Of a stretch of DNA of 64,000 nt, positions 11,531 to 23,605 are shown piece after piece. The stretch spans positions 3,658,001 to 3,722,000 of the forward strand of contig BSBM01000252.1 of NCBI GenBank assembly GCA_027924585.1. Direction: 5' to 3'. Positions within the stretch are counted from its first letter, which is position 1; the number at the start of each line of letters is the position of its first letter. Below the pieces are notes generated by a model. That model searched no databases and was not told the DNA's origin. It saw only the letters and a list, made by a program, of their open reading frames with translations. This DNA is from Larix kaempferi. Taxonomy: Eukaryota > Streptophyta > Pinopsida > Pinales > Pinaceae. The translations under genes were made by a program, and so were the position numbers.

Positions 11531-13090
11531 AAGATAGAGAACGTTTACGTCAGTGCCGATTGCACTCCTAAGGAGATCGCTATTTACATTGACTTGTTTA
11601 CAGAACTCCAGGAAGCTTTCGCCTGGTCATATGAGGAGATTCCAGGAACAGACCCCCGCATTGTGGAACACAAGATTAGAATGTACCTTGATGCTAAACC
11701 GGTTTGACAACGCTTACGTGCTATGAACCCTAGGAAGGCAGCTGCTATTAAGACAGAGGTGGAGAAACTACTCAAAGATGGATTCATCTACCCTGTTCCC
11801 CTTACCGAATGGGTGTCAAACCCCATTCCTCTAGATAAGCAGCAGGGAAGGATCTGTGTATACACTGATTTTAGAGATTTGAACCGTGCATGTCCGAAAG
11901 ACAAGTTCCCCATGCCATTCATTGATCAAATATTGGATGCTTGTGCGGGGAGTGAGATTTTTTCATTCATGGATGGCTTCTCAAGTTATAATCAGATTCA
12001 AATCAAACCCGTGGACCAACATAAGACAGAATTTATTTGTCCATGGGGAATGTTTGCATATCGGAAAATGCCCTTCGGCCTTAAAAACGCCAAAGCTACT
12101 TTTCAGCGAGCCATGACCTATGCCTTTCACGATCTTAAGATGATTATGGAAGTTTTCTTGGATGATCTTGCTGGCCATTCTCGCAAGAGAATGGACCACC
12201 CCAAGCACCTCCGTATGATTCCCGAACGATGTATCCACTACAAAATTCGATTGAATCCAAACAAATGCATCTTTGCTGTTAGGATTGTTCGCCTTCTAGG
12301 ATTCATAGTTTTGAGAGAGGGTATTAGAGTCGATCCTATCAAAGTTGAGGCAATACTTCAGTTGCCTCCTCCACATAATTTGTTACAACTTCAGAGTCTC
12401 CAAGGGAGAGCTACTTTTCTACGTTGGTTTATAGCTAACTATGCTAGTATTACCAAAGGTTTCGCGCGCTTATTGAAGAAAGACACACCTTTTATCTGGG
12501 ATGAGCTAGCCTGGCAGTCTTTCGACGCCCTTAAGAAAGACTTGGTATCGGCCCCCGTGCTTAGTCCACCAGACTTTACACAAGATTTTATCCTTTATGT
12601 GGCCGTGTCTCAAGAGACTATTGGCATGGTCTTGGTTCAGGTAGATGATGCGCTCGTCGAGCATGTTATCTATTATCTTAGTCGAAATTTAGTAGACGCT
12701 AAACTAAGATATACTCACGTAGAAAAGTTCGCGCTTACAACTGTCCACACAGTCCAGTGGTTACAACATTACATTTTGCGTCGAACAACCACAGTTGTAG
12801 CTCACATCAATCCATTTCAGTTTGTGCTATCACGACGCCTTATCAAGGGTAAGTATAATAAATGGATTGTGATCCTTCAGGAATTTGATCTTGATTTTGC
12901 TTCGGAGAAATCGGTGAAATCATTGGTGTTCACTGAGCTTATGTCAGACCTTCCACAACTTGATGAGGATGTCATTCATGAAGATTCCTTTGTGGATGAA
13001 CACTTATTTCTTATCTCATCCGAGAACCCTTGGTATGGGGATGTCATTATATATCTCCAAACTTTGAAGTTTCCTCCGCATTATTCATGA
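11531..13090 (+). pseudogene. A reverse transcriptase and degenerate RNase H
   Basis: RT motifs in order: NPRKAAAIKTEVEKLL, TDFRDLNRACPKD, FSFMDGFSSYNQI, RKMPFGLKNAKATFQRA, then VFLDDL as the catalytic YxDD box (here FLDD, about 12154-12165) and LNPNKCIFAV. The attached RNase H reads LYVAVSQETIG where typical gypsy enzymes have TDAS, so its first catalytic Asp is missing, as in B. That fits the Tat lineage, in which a second RNase H is present. Stops are at 11705 (CGA to TGA by comparison with B) and 13088. Confidence 0.85.
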
Positions 13091-14096
13091 GATGAGCGAC
13101 GGTGTGTGGGACATCACACTAAAGATTATACTATCGTCGGTGACACTTTGTATCGCCGAGGAAAGGATTCCATTATCCATCGTTTCTTGACTCACGAAGA
13201 AGCAGAATGGGTACTTAATGATTTCCATGTAGGGGCGTGTGGCAGTCACTTATCCGGGCTTGCTACAGCCCAGCATATCATGCGAGCTGGTTATTTTTAG
13301 CCTACCATATTTAAAGATTGTATTAACGATGTGAAGAGAGGTCACCCTTGCCAGGTGTTTTCTCAGAACATACACTTGCATCCAGTGCCCCTCCATCCGG
13401 TCTTCACTGTCGGTCCCTTCACTAAGTAGGGGGTAGATTTCATGGATTGAAAACCAGATTCGGCTAGGGGGAGTCACCATATTATCATGGCTGTGGATTA
13501 TTTTTCCAAGTGGGCTGAGGCCATGCCTACCATAAAAGTCGATGGTGCTACTGCAGCCCATTTCGTTTTCAGCCAGATTATCACTCGGTTCGGTATCCCA
13601 AAAGAGATTGTCATTGACCATGGCAGTCACTTTCAAAACAAGATGATGGAGGATTTGTCTCTCAAGCTTGGGTTTCGTCAGGAACACTCCTCTTCCTACT
13701 ATCCTCAAGCGAATGGTCAGGTTGAAGTAGTAAATAAGTCTTTAAAGACCATTCTCCAACGTACCATCCAACAAAGCAAGACCAATTGGCATATCATGTT
13801 ATATCCTGCTTTGTGGGCATATCGAACCACAATTAAGAATGTCACTGGGTTCTCACCGTTTCAGTTAGTTCATGGTGTGGAGTCACTTTTACCGATTGAA
13901 TGCAAAATTCCTTCACTCAAGCTAGCCATAGATCTCCTCCCTGATATGACAGAGATTGAGCAACATTTAGTACACCTCGAGCAACTTGACAAGCACCGTC
14001 GAGATGCCACTGTGGCCATTGATGTTAACAAGCGTTGTGTCAAGGTTCAATATGATAGGTATATCCTTCCTCGGCAATATGCTGAAGGTGACTTGG
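13091..14096 (+). pseudogene. A integrase, N-terminal and catalytic part
   Basis: The enzyme inserts the cDNA. The zinc-binding region is damaged: RGHPCQ has Gly where B has Cys. The catalytic D-D-E is present: GVDFMD, IDHGSHFQ and GQVEVVNKS. Stops are at 13298 and 13427 (TGG to TAG by comparison with B) and at 13448. The frame is cut after EGDLVL by insertion of B at 14096 and resumes at 29145. Confidence 0.85.
14092..14096. other. Target-site duplication of element B, left copy (CTTGG)
   Basis: CTTGG precedes the 5' LTR of B and is repeated at 29140-29144 directly after the 3' LTR. Removing B and one copy restores the integrase reading frame of A. Confidence 0.95.
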
Positions 14097-14254
14097 TGTT
14101 ATAGGTCAAACTTGCACCTCTCCGTCCGTGATCACCCTGAGTTGCTGATCACACAAAAGGACAACTTGGATGGAGGAGCATGTTGACCTTGGATGATATG
14201 TCAACTAACTCTATTTCCTGACATTACTGGAAAACCCCAAAAAATATCATTTTG

Positions 14255-14450
14255 AGATATGAGCGGTACTCTACTCAAAGAGACTAGCGCCCATACGCTA
14301 CTCCACTGTATAATAGTAGCGCCCATATCCAAGTATACGCTACTCCTTCTCAGCATAGTAGCGCTCACAATGTAAAATCAAATGAGCGCTAGTTGTTAAG
14401 CACCATAGTAGCACCCTATACGCTACTCTACTGAACAAGAGTCACGTACA
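14255..14450 (+). promoter_or_regulatory. GCTACT/AGTAGC motif island in the B 5' LTR
   Basis: About six copies of GCTACT or its complement AGTAGC in about 195 bp, in both orientations, mostly within the longer words GAGCGCTACT, TACGCTACTC and AGTAGCGCCC. The island ends about 120 bp upstream of the TATA box. The same motif recurs in the B leader (15321-15402) and in intron 1 of the B antisense gene (25490-25612). Confidence 0.75.
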
Positions 14451-14567
14451 TCTTAAAAGACGATTAAAAATAAATTAATTTCTCGAGGAGGATTAGTTGC
14501 TGGTAGTTTCCCAACTCCCCCAACTTCCTCCATAACTATACATCGACCTGAACTACTTCTTTAATCC

Positions 14568-14575
14568 TATAAATA
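14568..14575 (+). promoter_or_regulatory. TATA box in the B 5' LTR
   Basis: TATAAATA, preceded by AATCC and followed by CAAA. It is preserved in the 3' LTR at 28569-28576 and in C at 45803-45810 and 57318-57325. Confidence 0.75.
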
Positions 14576-15141
14576 CAAATATGGTTAAAGGAGAAGGGTT
14601 AGAAATTGGAGATAGTAAGATTGATTAATGGAAAAACTTTGAAGAAGCTTGCATTGGAAGAGTTGATGCTGAAGACATTCAAGCCAGAGAAGAGCCAGAG
14701 CCCAGAATCTAGTTGCAGGAGCCTATTTCATGATCAGGTATACTTGTACATCATTCTACTTTTGACTAATAAAGGTTGAAGTGTCTTTTTTGTTCCAATT
14801 AAAGTGTGTTATAAAATGGCATCTTAATGTGGATATATTTTGGTCAATTTTGAATGTTAAACATTGTTTTTGTTTCTTTCAAACTTTATATATTGCCCAA
14901 AATGTTTTGAGAAAGGTATTGTTATTGCAGGTTTACTAGAAGAGAAGTGGATTTGGAAGTTGAGCACGAAATCAAGTCAAGGCTAGGATCAAACTTCGAT
15001 TGAAAGGTGTGTTCCCAAGATCCACAACTTATTTCTTTTTGTAAATGTCTCTGTAATAGCATCAATACACTTACCTGTCACCCCAACCAAGTTGATAGCA
15101 TTAGTTTCCTTGCTATAGGGTAGATTTGCCCGCCAACAGAA

Positions 15142-15159
15142 TGGCGACTCCGCTGGGGA
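15142..15159 (+). other. B primer-binding site (tRNA-Arg, perfect)
   Basis: TGGCGACTCCGCTGGGGA, three bases after the LTR, is the exact complement of the 3' end of plant tRNA-Arg(ACG) including CCA. Confidence 0.92.
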
Positions 15160-17109
15160 AAGTTGAGTTTTGGCTCTAGGAAACCTTGCTCTTGTTTGTC
15201 TTCTTAGACTGTTTTGACTTCTTTGATGTGTCAAGAAACTTTTTAGGTATTATTTGCCTGTTTCTTGTCTGCTTTCATCAGTTTTTGGTATCTTCCAAAG
15301 TCAGTTTTTAAAGCCTTTGAGATATGAGCGCTACTCTGCTATATATACAGTAGCGCCCATTTCTGCATGGGCGCGAGTTTCCCTACTACACAGTAGGGTA
15401 CACTTTCTAAAGCAGTCTATTTTTGGTTTGCTTGTTTTGTAACCTTTTGGTGATTTGCTGACTTTGCTGTAAGATTCCTTTGGACTGTTGTATGAGGTTT
15501 TAACTGTTTCTTAAGTCATAGAACTTGTTTTTTGAATTTTTTTCCATCTTTTGAATCGCTTGTTGACCTTTGGGATTTTTTGGACTGTTTGTGACTTTTT
15601 GGAAGACTAGGTGGTGTTTGGTGTTGAGCACTTCCACTTTTTTGGACCCTGACTGCCTGTTGCCAGTTTATAAACCTGTATACTCCTGTATCCACTGTTT
15701 GTGGTGACGTTTGTCTGCTTTTTACACATCCTACCCTTTGTTTTAGGGTTTGGTCCATTTCAAAGCTTATAGGGTGTCTTCCGTTTTGGTTCACTCCCAT
15801 TCTCCCTAGACTTATTGTCTTTTGTTGGTTGCAAGTGCGTTTGAACAGCTGTAGGCTGAGTCATTTCCCAGTTTCGTTGTGTTAGTAGGGCAGCTTGCTT
15901 GTCTACTTTTGCTTGGCATAGTGGTCTTGTTAGGGCTAGATACTTTAGGTCAGTCCTTTTGTGTCTTTCTCCTTTGTTTTCTTCCACTTTGTTCTCAAGT
16001 TTATAGGCTTTTTCTTTGTAAAAAACCTGTAGATCAAGTCTTTTTCGAGCTAGGGTTTCGATAGCTTTAAGCCTAAGAAGATTTTAGCCATACTTACACA
16101 CATTGCACATAAGTTTTGTTTTGCTTACCATTTTTACATAGTTCTTTTTCGTTTATTGAAAAAGCAAAAAAAAATTTGGTATTTAAAGTTTAAATAGAAC
16201 TTGTTTTTGTTGGTACAAGATAACTTAGGATATTTTGTATAATTTCAAAAAAGAAAACAAAATTTTTTTAAGTAGGTTTGCTTAGATTGTCAGTTTTGGA
16301 AAGAAGTAAACGGAAAAATGAAAAGAGCTTTGTTGTAGAAAGTTTGGATTTCATTTGCATTTTTGTTTTCTTGTTATAACCACGCTCACACACCCACTAC
16401 CCTTATTGAGTAATAACAGCCCTAAAATTTGTTAATAAAATGAAATAGAAACATTTTTCTTTTTTAGGGTACACTACACCAACTAGTTTTGGTTAGGATC
16501 TTGGGTTTAAAACACCTTAAACCAGCCAAGATCACACATTGCACAAAAATCATAGTAAGACTATAACAGGTAAACCCACCTCACTCAAAACTTGCCTGGG
16601 ATTCATGCAGTAGGTCATTGCGAGATCAGTTTGTGGGAATACCCCTCCTACTTTCTATTCGAGCATACGCCAGGATCGGATTGCATATTGGGGACTCTTT
16701 CGAGTTTCGGGCTTAGCTACCCTGCCCACGCTTTCTGATTCGATCGGTGACTGTTCTCCCAGGAGTTTTTGGTGTTGTGGTATCCTTAGTATCAGACTCT
16801 AAGTTCATACACAGGTGACAGCAGAGGGTATATCTGCTGTACCTAAGACAAACGTGGGAGGAAATCCCTTGTAGGTCTTTGGGAGGGCGGTTGGGTGATT
16901 CCAGCACTTGCACCCTTAGTCATTGTATTGTGGACCCTAGGTAACTGTCTTTCTTCCTTCGTTGATCTGTTCTGGGCCCTCATCATCCCAGACTCTTCTT
17001 CGGAAGGCATCTTTGTTTGCCTGGTTTGTATACTTAGGACCTTTTTTAGTTGGCGTGTTGTTTGCCCCCTAGTTGTAGTGGCCACTAGGTTCTAGTCTGT
17101 TATTTTATA
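15160..17109 (+). other. B untranslated leader with motif island and conserved 3' splice site
   Basis: About 1.95 kb without a convincing ORF, matched by the C leader. At 15321-15402 the word GATATGAGCGCTACTCT, also present in the 3' LTR, begins a second motif island with AGTAGCGCCC. At 16466-16467 a run CTTTTTTAG is followed by GGTACACTACACC, also seen in C and A, and looks like a 3' splice site. The remainder is T-rich, with A/T runs around 16160-16270. Confidence 0.5.
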
Positions 17110-19548
17110 TTTATAATCACGGAGAATCAACAACTCCGTAGATCAAGAAGGCTTCAAAACCTTCCACCAGTTAGAACAGAACCTTTACAGCCAGCTAGAC
17201 GACAGCGGGTAAACCCCGGTATTTCTTCAGAAATTACTTCTGAAATAGAATTGCTTGAAGAAATTCTTGTAACAGAAAACCTTGAAATTGAGGTTCCTGA
17301 GGAACCACTACCAGGTACCACAGATCAGCAACACTTTCGTACAGTTGAGGTGGAAGATCTTACTTCCGCGGAGTATAGCACTCCTTTCAATCCTCCTTTA
17401 ACTAATACTAGAATCCCACTTCTATACCCTGTTGGTTTCTAGCAGCCCCTTTTCGGTGCAGATCTTTCCTTTCCCGGACATCTGATGTCTAACTTAGGAG
17501 GTGAACAGGGGGTTCCCCAAACTCCCACTTTAGGTATGAACACCAACATAGTTAACCCTTCTTTTACTGCTACACCAAGTCAGGCACAAACTACATCTAT
17601 GCCTACTCCATCTTTCAGTTTCAACACTAGTACATTAGGTATGCCTAGTTCTACAACGATGGCATCTATTCCTATACCTACTGTTGGACCTAGCAGTATG
17701 GCAAACTATGCAACACCTTCTACTTCTCAACCGTTATATTAGATTCCTAGTACTTGGGTTTCCACACCTATGGTAGGACCAAGTGCTTCTACAAACATGC
17801 CAGTCATAGGTACCATGACTGCACCGTCCACATCAGCTTCTACTGGTTTCAACACCTTTGTAGGCCCTAACATGAACCAATGTAGTATGCCTGCAAGTAA
17901 TGTCCCTTTTTCCTTATTTTCAGGGGGAGGGGGTAATATCTTTAACCAGCAATATGGCGGGGCTAATACCCAGCCATAGTGGACGAACCAACAAAGCACT
18001 AATCCACTCTCATATGGGTGGGGAAATTTTAATAACTCTTTCACACAAAAACAGTTGGCAGGGGGCAACCCCTACCAACAGATAGCTGGGGGTAACCCCT
18101 ACCAACAAATGACTGGGGGCAACCCCTATCAACAATTGGTAGGTAGCAACTCCTATCAGCACACGGCCGGAGGGAACCCTTATAACCAGATGGCTGGGGG
18201 CAACCCCTACCAACAATTCATGGGTCAAACGATGGGTGGTTCCGCGTATCAAGTACCATCTTACCGGCCTCATCTACCATTTCTGGCAACCTTAAATTTT
18301 CCAGATCTTTCGAAACTAACAAATGATCCTGTGTGTCATAATGCCACATGGCCATCAGTTCCCACCAAATTACCTTCGGACATTCCAAAGTTCGAAGGCA
18401 AAACAGGTGCAGACCCTGGCGACCATGTCACTACATTCCACTTATGGTGTTCTTCCAATTCTTTAAACGAGGATTCCATCAGATTGAGATTGTTCCAAAG
18501 GACCTTAACTGGTCCTATAGCCAAATGGTACATTGAGTTACCTGCGGCTACTTTCTCTAGTTTTGGGGATCTAGCAACCGTCTTTTTGAATCACTTCTAG
18601 CTTCCTATTCGGTATGATGCTGGAACATAACTTTTGTCTACTTTTAGACAAAATAAAGCCACTCACTTATCTGACCACATTCAGGAGTGGCGAAGATGGA
18701 AGAGGCTCATAAAGGCCAACATTCCTCCAGAGTTCCTGCTTGAGTGGTACTTGAAATCACTCCTTCCTTATATTTCTAAGGAAGCAGCTACATCTGGAGT
18801 ATCCAATGAAGAAGAAGCCATCTTAAGGACTCAGCAGTTAGACCTTGTGTACTCACAATTTGGGTTACTGTATGAGATCATACCCGATGCACCGCGATCA
18901 AACACTGATCTGAGTAGACCGAAACCTGGACCACATGCTGACGGCATAGTGGGTTCAGTTGACTCTGCATCCTTCGAAGCACTGACCAAACAGGTCCATG
19001 CCTTAGCTGTCAAACAATCGACTGTAGATATTTCTTCCGTCACAACCTCTCCTTCTACTTCTGAGCCTGTCAACCAGGTCCAGAACAATCAAAAGGGCCC
19101 TCGGCAGCCCAACAACAAAAAGAAGGGCAAGAAAGGAGAGGGGAACCAACAAAAGCCCAAAAAATACAATGCCAAAGAGGGTAACAAAGAGGAAAAGAAG
19201 GTTAAGTTCCCTTGTAAAATTTGCAAGCAGAACCACCTTACTCATCAATGCCCTCTGCTTGAAGATGCCCAGAAGCTCTTAAGAGAAAAGAAGCCTTCCG
19301 TCCTGAAAGACCCATTTCCTAAAGGGCAAGGCTCAACTGTTGGCACCTCAAAAACTAGGGGCACTTCGCACGCTTCGGTTAATCAAAAATTTATAAATAT
19401 GGTTAATTCGGATGCAATTTTGCAAACTAGAGCCAGGAACTATATCCCGAAAGCGCAGAAAAAGGATAAGGAGATTCCTGAATCCTCCACTCCACTCCAC
19501 TCCACATACATGTGGACCCAATGCCCAAGATTCCGAAAGGTGTCTTGA
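17110..19548 (+). pseudogene. B Gag
   Basis: The N-terminus begins near 17116 as TENQQLRRSRRLQN; both B and C have ACG, not ATG, in front of it, so the true start is uncertain (first in-frame Met 17251). Acidic and Ser/Thr/Pro-rich segments follow, then nine-residue AGGNPYQQ repeats (18055-18222), the capsid domain (DLSKLTNDPVCHN to IPPEFLLEW, about 18300-18750), a Lys-rich linker and the knuckle CKICKQNHLTHQCP (about 19213-19254; C-x2-C-x3-H-x4-C). In-frame stops at 17440, 17740, 17977, 18598 and near 18628 disable it; the first reads CAG in C. Confidence 0.88.
18055..18222 (+). repeat. 27-bp coding repeats, AGGNPYQQ units in B Gag
   Basis: Six to seven tandem units of about 27 bp encode [AT]GGNPYQQ[MIL]-type nonapeptides, rich in Gly, Asn, Tyr and Gln. 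C has the same array (about 49390-49560), and A has only a looser version (GGNPYYNT). The repeat precedes the capsid domain and is probably disordered. Confidence 0.85.
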
Positions 19549-20783
19549 AGAGGGCATCGCACAATCCCAACAAACGGGATGCTTCTAACTACAATGTGGT
19601 TGAATATTTAGCCCAGACCCCTTGTGCCATGTCTACTCTAGAAGTCTTGCAGAGTTGTCCTTTACAACGAAATGCACTTTTGGCAGCTATTGGGAGTATG
19701 GAGTCCTCCAACATGTCTGCGCGATTTGATATGATTGATGTCAAATACCAGTTTCCCTATCATGTTTCCCTTCAGATTGAGGTCATTCATGGTCCAATGA
19801 CCATCAGACGAGTTGTAGTAGATGAGGGAGCATCAACTTGTGTAATGTCAATTTCCTGTTGGAAAGCTTTAGGTTCTCCTGAGTTAGCCCCTTCCAACAC
19901 ACTGCTTACTGCATTTGATGGCAGAACGTTCCATCCACATGGACTTTTGCCATCATTTGATGTCACTTTGGCCGATAAGACAGTTGCTGTTGAAGTAGAA
20001 GTTCTGTACGCTCCGCTTGATTACAATATGTTATTGGGCAGGAGTTGGACTTATGCCATGCAAGCTATAGCATCGACAGTTTTTCGAGTGGTCATGTTCC
20101 CATTTGAAGGTAAGATCGTTACAGTTGATCAACTTTTCACTCAGAAAAAACACCAGACTTCTTCGAAAACCACGGTTCCTTTGGTTGATCAAACTGCCCC
20201 ATTTAATGAGAGTTTAGGAGCAGGGTTGTATGGTTCATTAATAGGCACTTTCGATATCCCCTCCCCTGTTCTTTTTATGCGTTATGATGTGGGTACTGCT
20301 ACCGAAACATTCATGGTTGGTTTAAGAACTGATCCTTGGATCCTTCCTACCACGTCGGAACCTTTTGTGCCACCCTCCATTGCAGAAGTGGCCTATATGG
20401 AAACTCAACACGTTGCAATGGAACATATCATGAGTCCACCAGTCTCTGTCGAGTCAGATATGGACTATGCTCCGGCATGGTCACTTAATTCGACTCACTC
20501 GTTCGATTGTGTAGATACGGTTTTGCCATCTGATGAAGCCATCTTAGAAGTTATGATGGGCCTAGACCAACCTTGGGAACATATGCATCATAGGTCCTAC
20601 ATACTTCCTGATCTAGACAGAATTGAGAGAGGAGAATTCCCTGTGAGACCCGGTGGATTGGTTGATTTGTCATATTCTCCTTCTACTTCAAGAGCTGTTT
20701 ATGTTGAAGGAAATATGGCTAATATTTCAAGAACAATTCCAATCAACGTTTCCACCAAACCCGAGGTCATGGAAAATTTTTTA
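19512..20783 (+). pseudogene. B protease region
   Basis: Begins PMPKIPKGVLKRASHNPN. The protease active-site loop is VDEGASTCVMS (about 19818-19850) and the later motif is LLGRSWTY. It lies one frame off Gag because B carries a fourth TCCAC unit (19486-19505) where C has three. It lies one frame off RT because of an indel at a T6 run near 20778-20783. No stop occurs inside. A Ser/Pro-rich linker with the conserved block MHHRSYILPDL precedes RT. Confidence 0.85.
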
Positions 20784-22333
20784 TTGGTGCAGACTGTTCT
20801 CCAGAAGAGATCGCTCTGTATACAAAACTTTTTAAAGAATTCCACGACGTTTTTTCCTGGTCATATGAGGAGATGCCAGGTATCGACCCAGCCATCGTGG
20901 AGCATGTCATTACGACATATCCTAATGCAAAACCTGTGAGACAAAAGCTCCGTCCTGTAAACCCTAGAAAAGCGGCCACCATTAAGGCAGAGGTTGAAAA
21001 GTTGCTCAAAGCCGGTTTCATTTATCCGATTGATATGACGGAATGGGTTTCAAACCCCGTTCCGGTTGATAAAAAGCAAGGTACCATTAGAGTCTGTACT
21101 GACTTCCGGGATTTAAACAAAGCTTGTCCAAAAGACAACTACCCCACACCATTTATCGATCAAATTATAGATGCTTTTGTGGGACACAAGATGTTCTCTT
21201 TCATGGATGGTTTTTCAGGTTACAATCAGATAGAAATCAAACCTGAAGACCAACATAAAACAACTTTCATTTGCCCATGGGGAACCTTCGCTTATCGAAA
21301 AATGCCATTCGGTTTGAAGAATGCTGGAGCTAGCTTCCAGCGCGCAATGAATTTTGCTTTTCATGATATCAAAAACATTGTAGAACCTTACTTGGATGAC
21401 CTCCCGGCACGATCTCGAAAGAGATGGGATCATCCAGATCATCTTAGACAAGTGTTTCAAAGATGCAGAAAATATAAGATTCATTTGAATCCGAATAAGT
21501 GTGTGTTATGTGTCGAATCGGGATGTTTACTGGGCTTTATTGTCTCTAATCGTGGCATAATGGTCGACCCGCTTAAAGTCGAGGCGATTGTAAATCTGCC
21601 TCCTCCTCGGACCTTGCGACAACTTCAAAGTCTGCAAGGCATGTCTAATTTCTTACGGTGATTCATCATAAACTACGCTAAAATTACCAAAGGTTTTATG
21701 AGGCTACTCAAACAAGACTCCTACTTTGTGTGGGATGAAGCTGCTCAAGCATCCTTTGAAGCTTTAAAAAAGGCACTTCTTTCAGCACCCTTGTTGAGCC
21801 CACCAGATTACTCAAAATATTTTATGTTATACCTGGTAGCGTCTCTTAATACAATTGGTATAGTTTTGGTTCAGGAAGACGATATGCTCCAAGAGCATGT
21901 TGTCTACTATCTTTCTTGCGCATTGATAGCCCCTGAGGTTAAATACTCACACATTGAGAAGTTAGCACTTGCCGTGGTCTATGCGGTACAGAGACTTCGT
22001 CACTATATACTTTTACGAACTACTACTGTGATAGCAGAAGTCAATCCTTTCCAGTACGTTCTCACCCGACGAATCATCGGTGGGAAATACAATAAATGGA
22101 TTGTGATCCTACAAGAATTCGATTTGGTATTCCAATCAGCCAAATCGAAAAAATCACTAGTGTTCGCTGAGTTAATCTCAGAATTTCCAAGTGACCTAGA
22201 ATGCGTTGAGGAAGAAACATCATTCCCTGATGAACATATCTTCCTCATGGCCTCCTCTGACCCATGGTATGGAGATATCTTAATATATCTCCAGACTTTG
22301 AGGTGTCCTACCACTTTTTCCCGAGAAGAGTGA
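20784..22333 (+). pseudogene. B reverse transcriptase and degenerate RNase H
   Basis: RT reads from SYEEMPGIDPAIVEH through CTDFRDLNKACPKD, FSFMDGFSGYNQI, RKMPFGLKNAGASFQRA, the YLDD catalytic box (about 21390-21401) and LNPNKCVLC. The RNase H part has LYLVASLNTIG in place of TDAS and AEVNPF in place of the TDH motif, so it lacks catalytic acids. One stop at 21659 (TGG to TGA inferred from W at this place in A) separates RT from RNase H. It ends with a stop at 22331. Confidence 0.9.
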
Positions 22334-23505
22334 CGCAAGCTCAAAAGCCATGCGAAGAACTACCTTATCATCTCAGATACTTTATATCGACGTGGGGTAG
22401 ATTCCATTTTACGACGCTGCTTAACTCGGGAAGAAGCCGAAGCAGTATTAAATGATGCCCACAGTGGATATTGTGGGGGACATCTTTTTGGGTTGGCAAC
22501 AGCTCAGAAGATACTGCGTGCCGGATATTTTTGGCCCACTATCTGTAAAGATTGTGTGGAAGCAGTGAAACACTGTCGACCATGTCAGTTTTTCACTAAG
22601 AAAATGAGGGCACACCCAGCTCCTCTTCATCCTGTAATTACAGAAGGTCCCTTCACAAAATGGGGGGTTGATTTCATGACATGCAATCCAGTTTCAACTG
22701 GAGGACATCATTACATCATCATTGCCGTTGACTACTTTACTAAGTGGGCAGAGGTAATGCCTACTGTTAAGGCGGATGGAGAAACTGCCGCTTATTTCGT
22801 GTTTAATCATATCATAGCATGGTTTGGCATACCTAAAGAGATAGTGACTGATCATGGCAGTCATTTCCAAAATAGCATGATGACTGAGTTATATACAATG
22901 CTTGGTTTTCGACAAGAACATTCGTCCTCATACTATCCTCAGGCGAATGGACAAGTTGAAGCAGTGAACAAAACTTAAAAGGTTATACTGCAAAGAACTG
23001 TTAATGCCAGTCAGAATAACTGGCACATCATGTTGTACCCGGCTCTTTGGGCTTACCGAGCCAACGTTAAGACTGCTACCGGTTTCTCTCCCTTCCAACT
23101 TGTGCATGGGATAGAAGCAGTCGTGCTGATTGAATGCGAGATTCCTTCGCTAAAACTAGCAGTTCAGTTACTACCCGATACTTCAATACTCGAAGAACGT
23201 TTGTTACACTTAGAAAATTTAGATGAACAGCGCCGGGATGCGCTTACAACAAACGAGGTGCACAAAAAATGAGTCAAAGGACAGTACGACAAATCTGTTA
23301 AACCTAGGGTTTTCATTGAAGGAGACTTGGTCTTACTTTGGGATCAAGACAAAGAACCCTTAGGACCTGGAAAATTCAAATCTAGGTGGCTCGTTTTATA
23401 ATTTCCAAAGTATTGAAGAAAGGTGCCTACGAACTGGTAGATCATGAAGGTAATAAGTTGGCTGAGCCTAGAAATGGGCTCTACCTGAAGAAGTACTACG
23501 CCTAG
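22334..23505 (+). pseudogene. B integrase
   Basis: The zinc domain is complete (H near GYCGGH, then CRPCQ), followed by catalytic D-D-E: GVDFMT, VTDHGSHFQ and GQVEAVNKT. The C-terminal part has EGDLVLLWDQDKEPLGPGKF, the start of a GPY/F-like module, and ends PRNGLYLKKYYA. Stops at 22976 and 23270 and a frameshift after 23390 disable it. It follows RT in the same frame. Confidence 0.88.
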
Positions 23506-23605
23506 GCTGAAATAATTTTTCTTGTAACATAGCTGTATATTTTTGTAAAGCTAGTTTTGTTATGCTCGTTAGGTGATCTTATGTGTGTTTCGTTTCGTGT
23601 ACCAG

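Larger units (their letters stand above)
14097..15138 (+). repeat. B 5' LTR (1042 bp)
   Basis: Starts TGTTATAGGTC, ends CCCGCCAACA, and matches 28097-29139. I counted about 8 differences in the first 290 bp, mostly inside the motif island. TATA box TATAAATA is at 14568-14575. Confidence 0.96.

Noticed and set aside
19486-20783. Programmed frameshifting between gag, protease and RT in B
   Set aside because: Both shifts sit in simple repeats (TCCAC, T6), and A and C have gag and protease in one frame.
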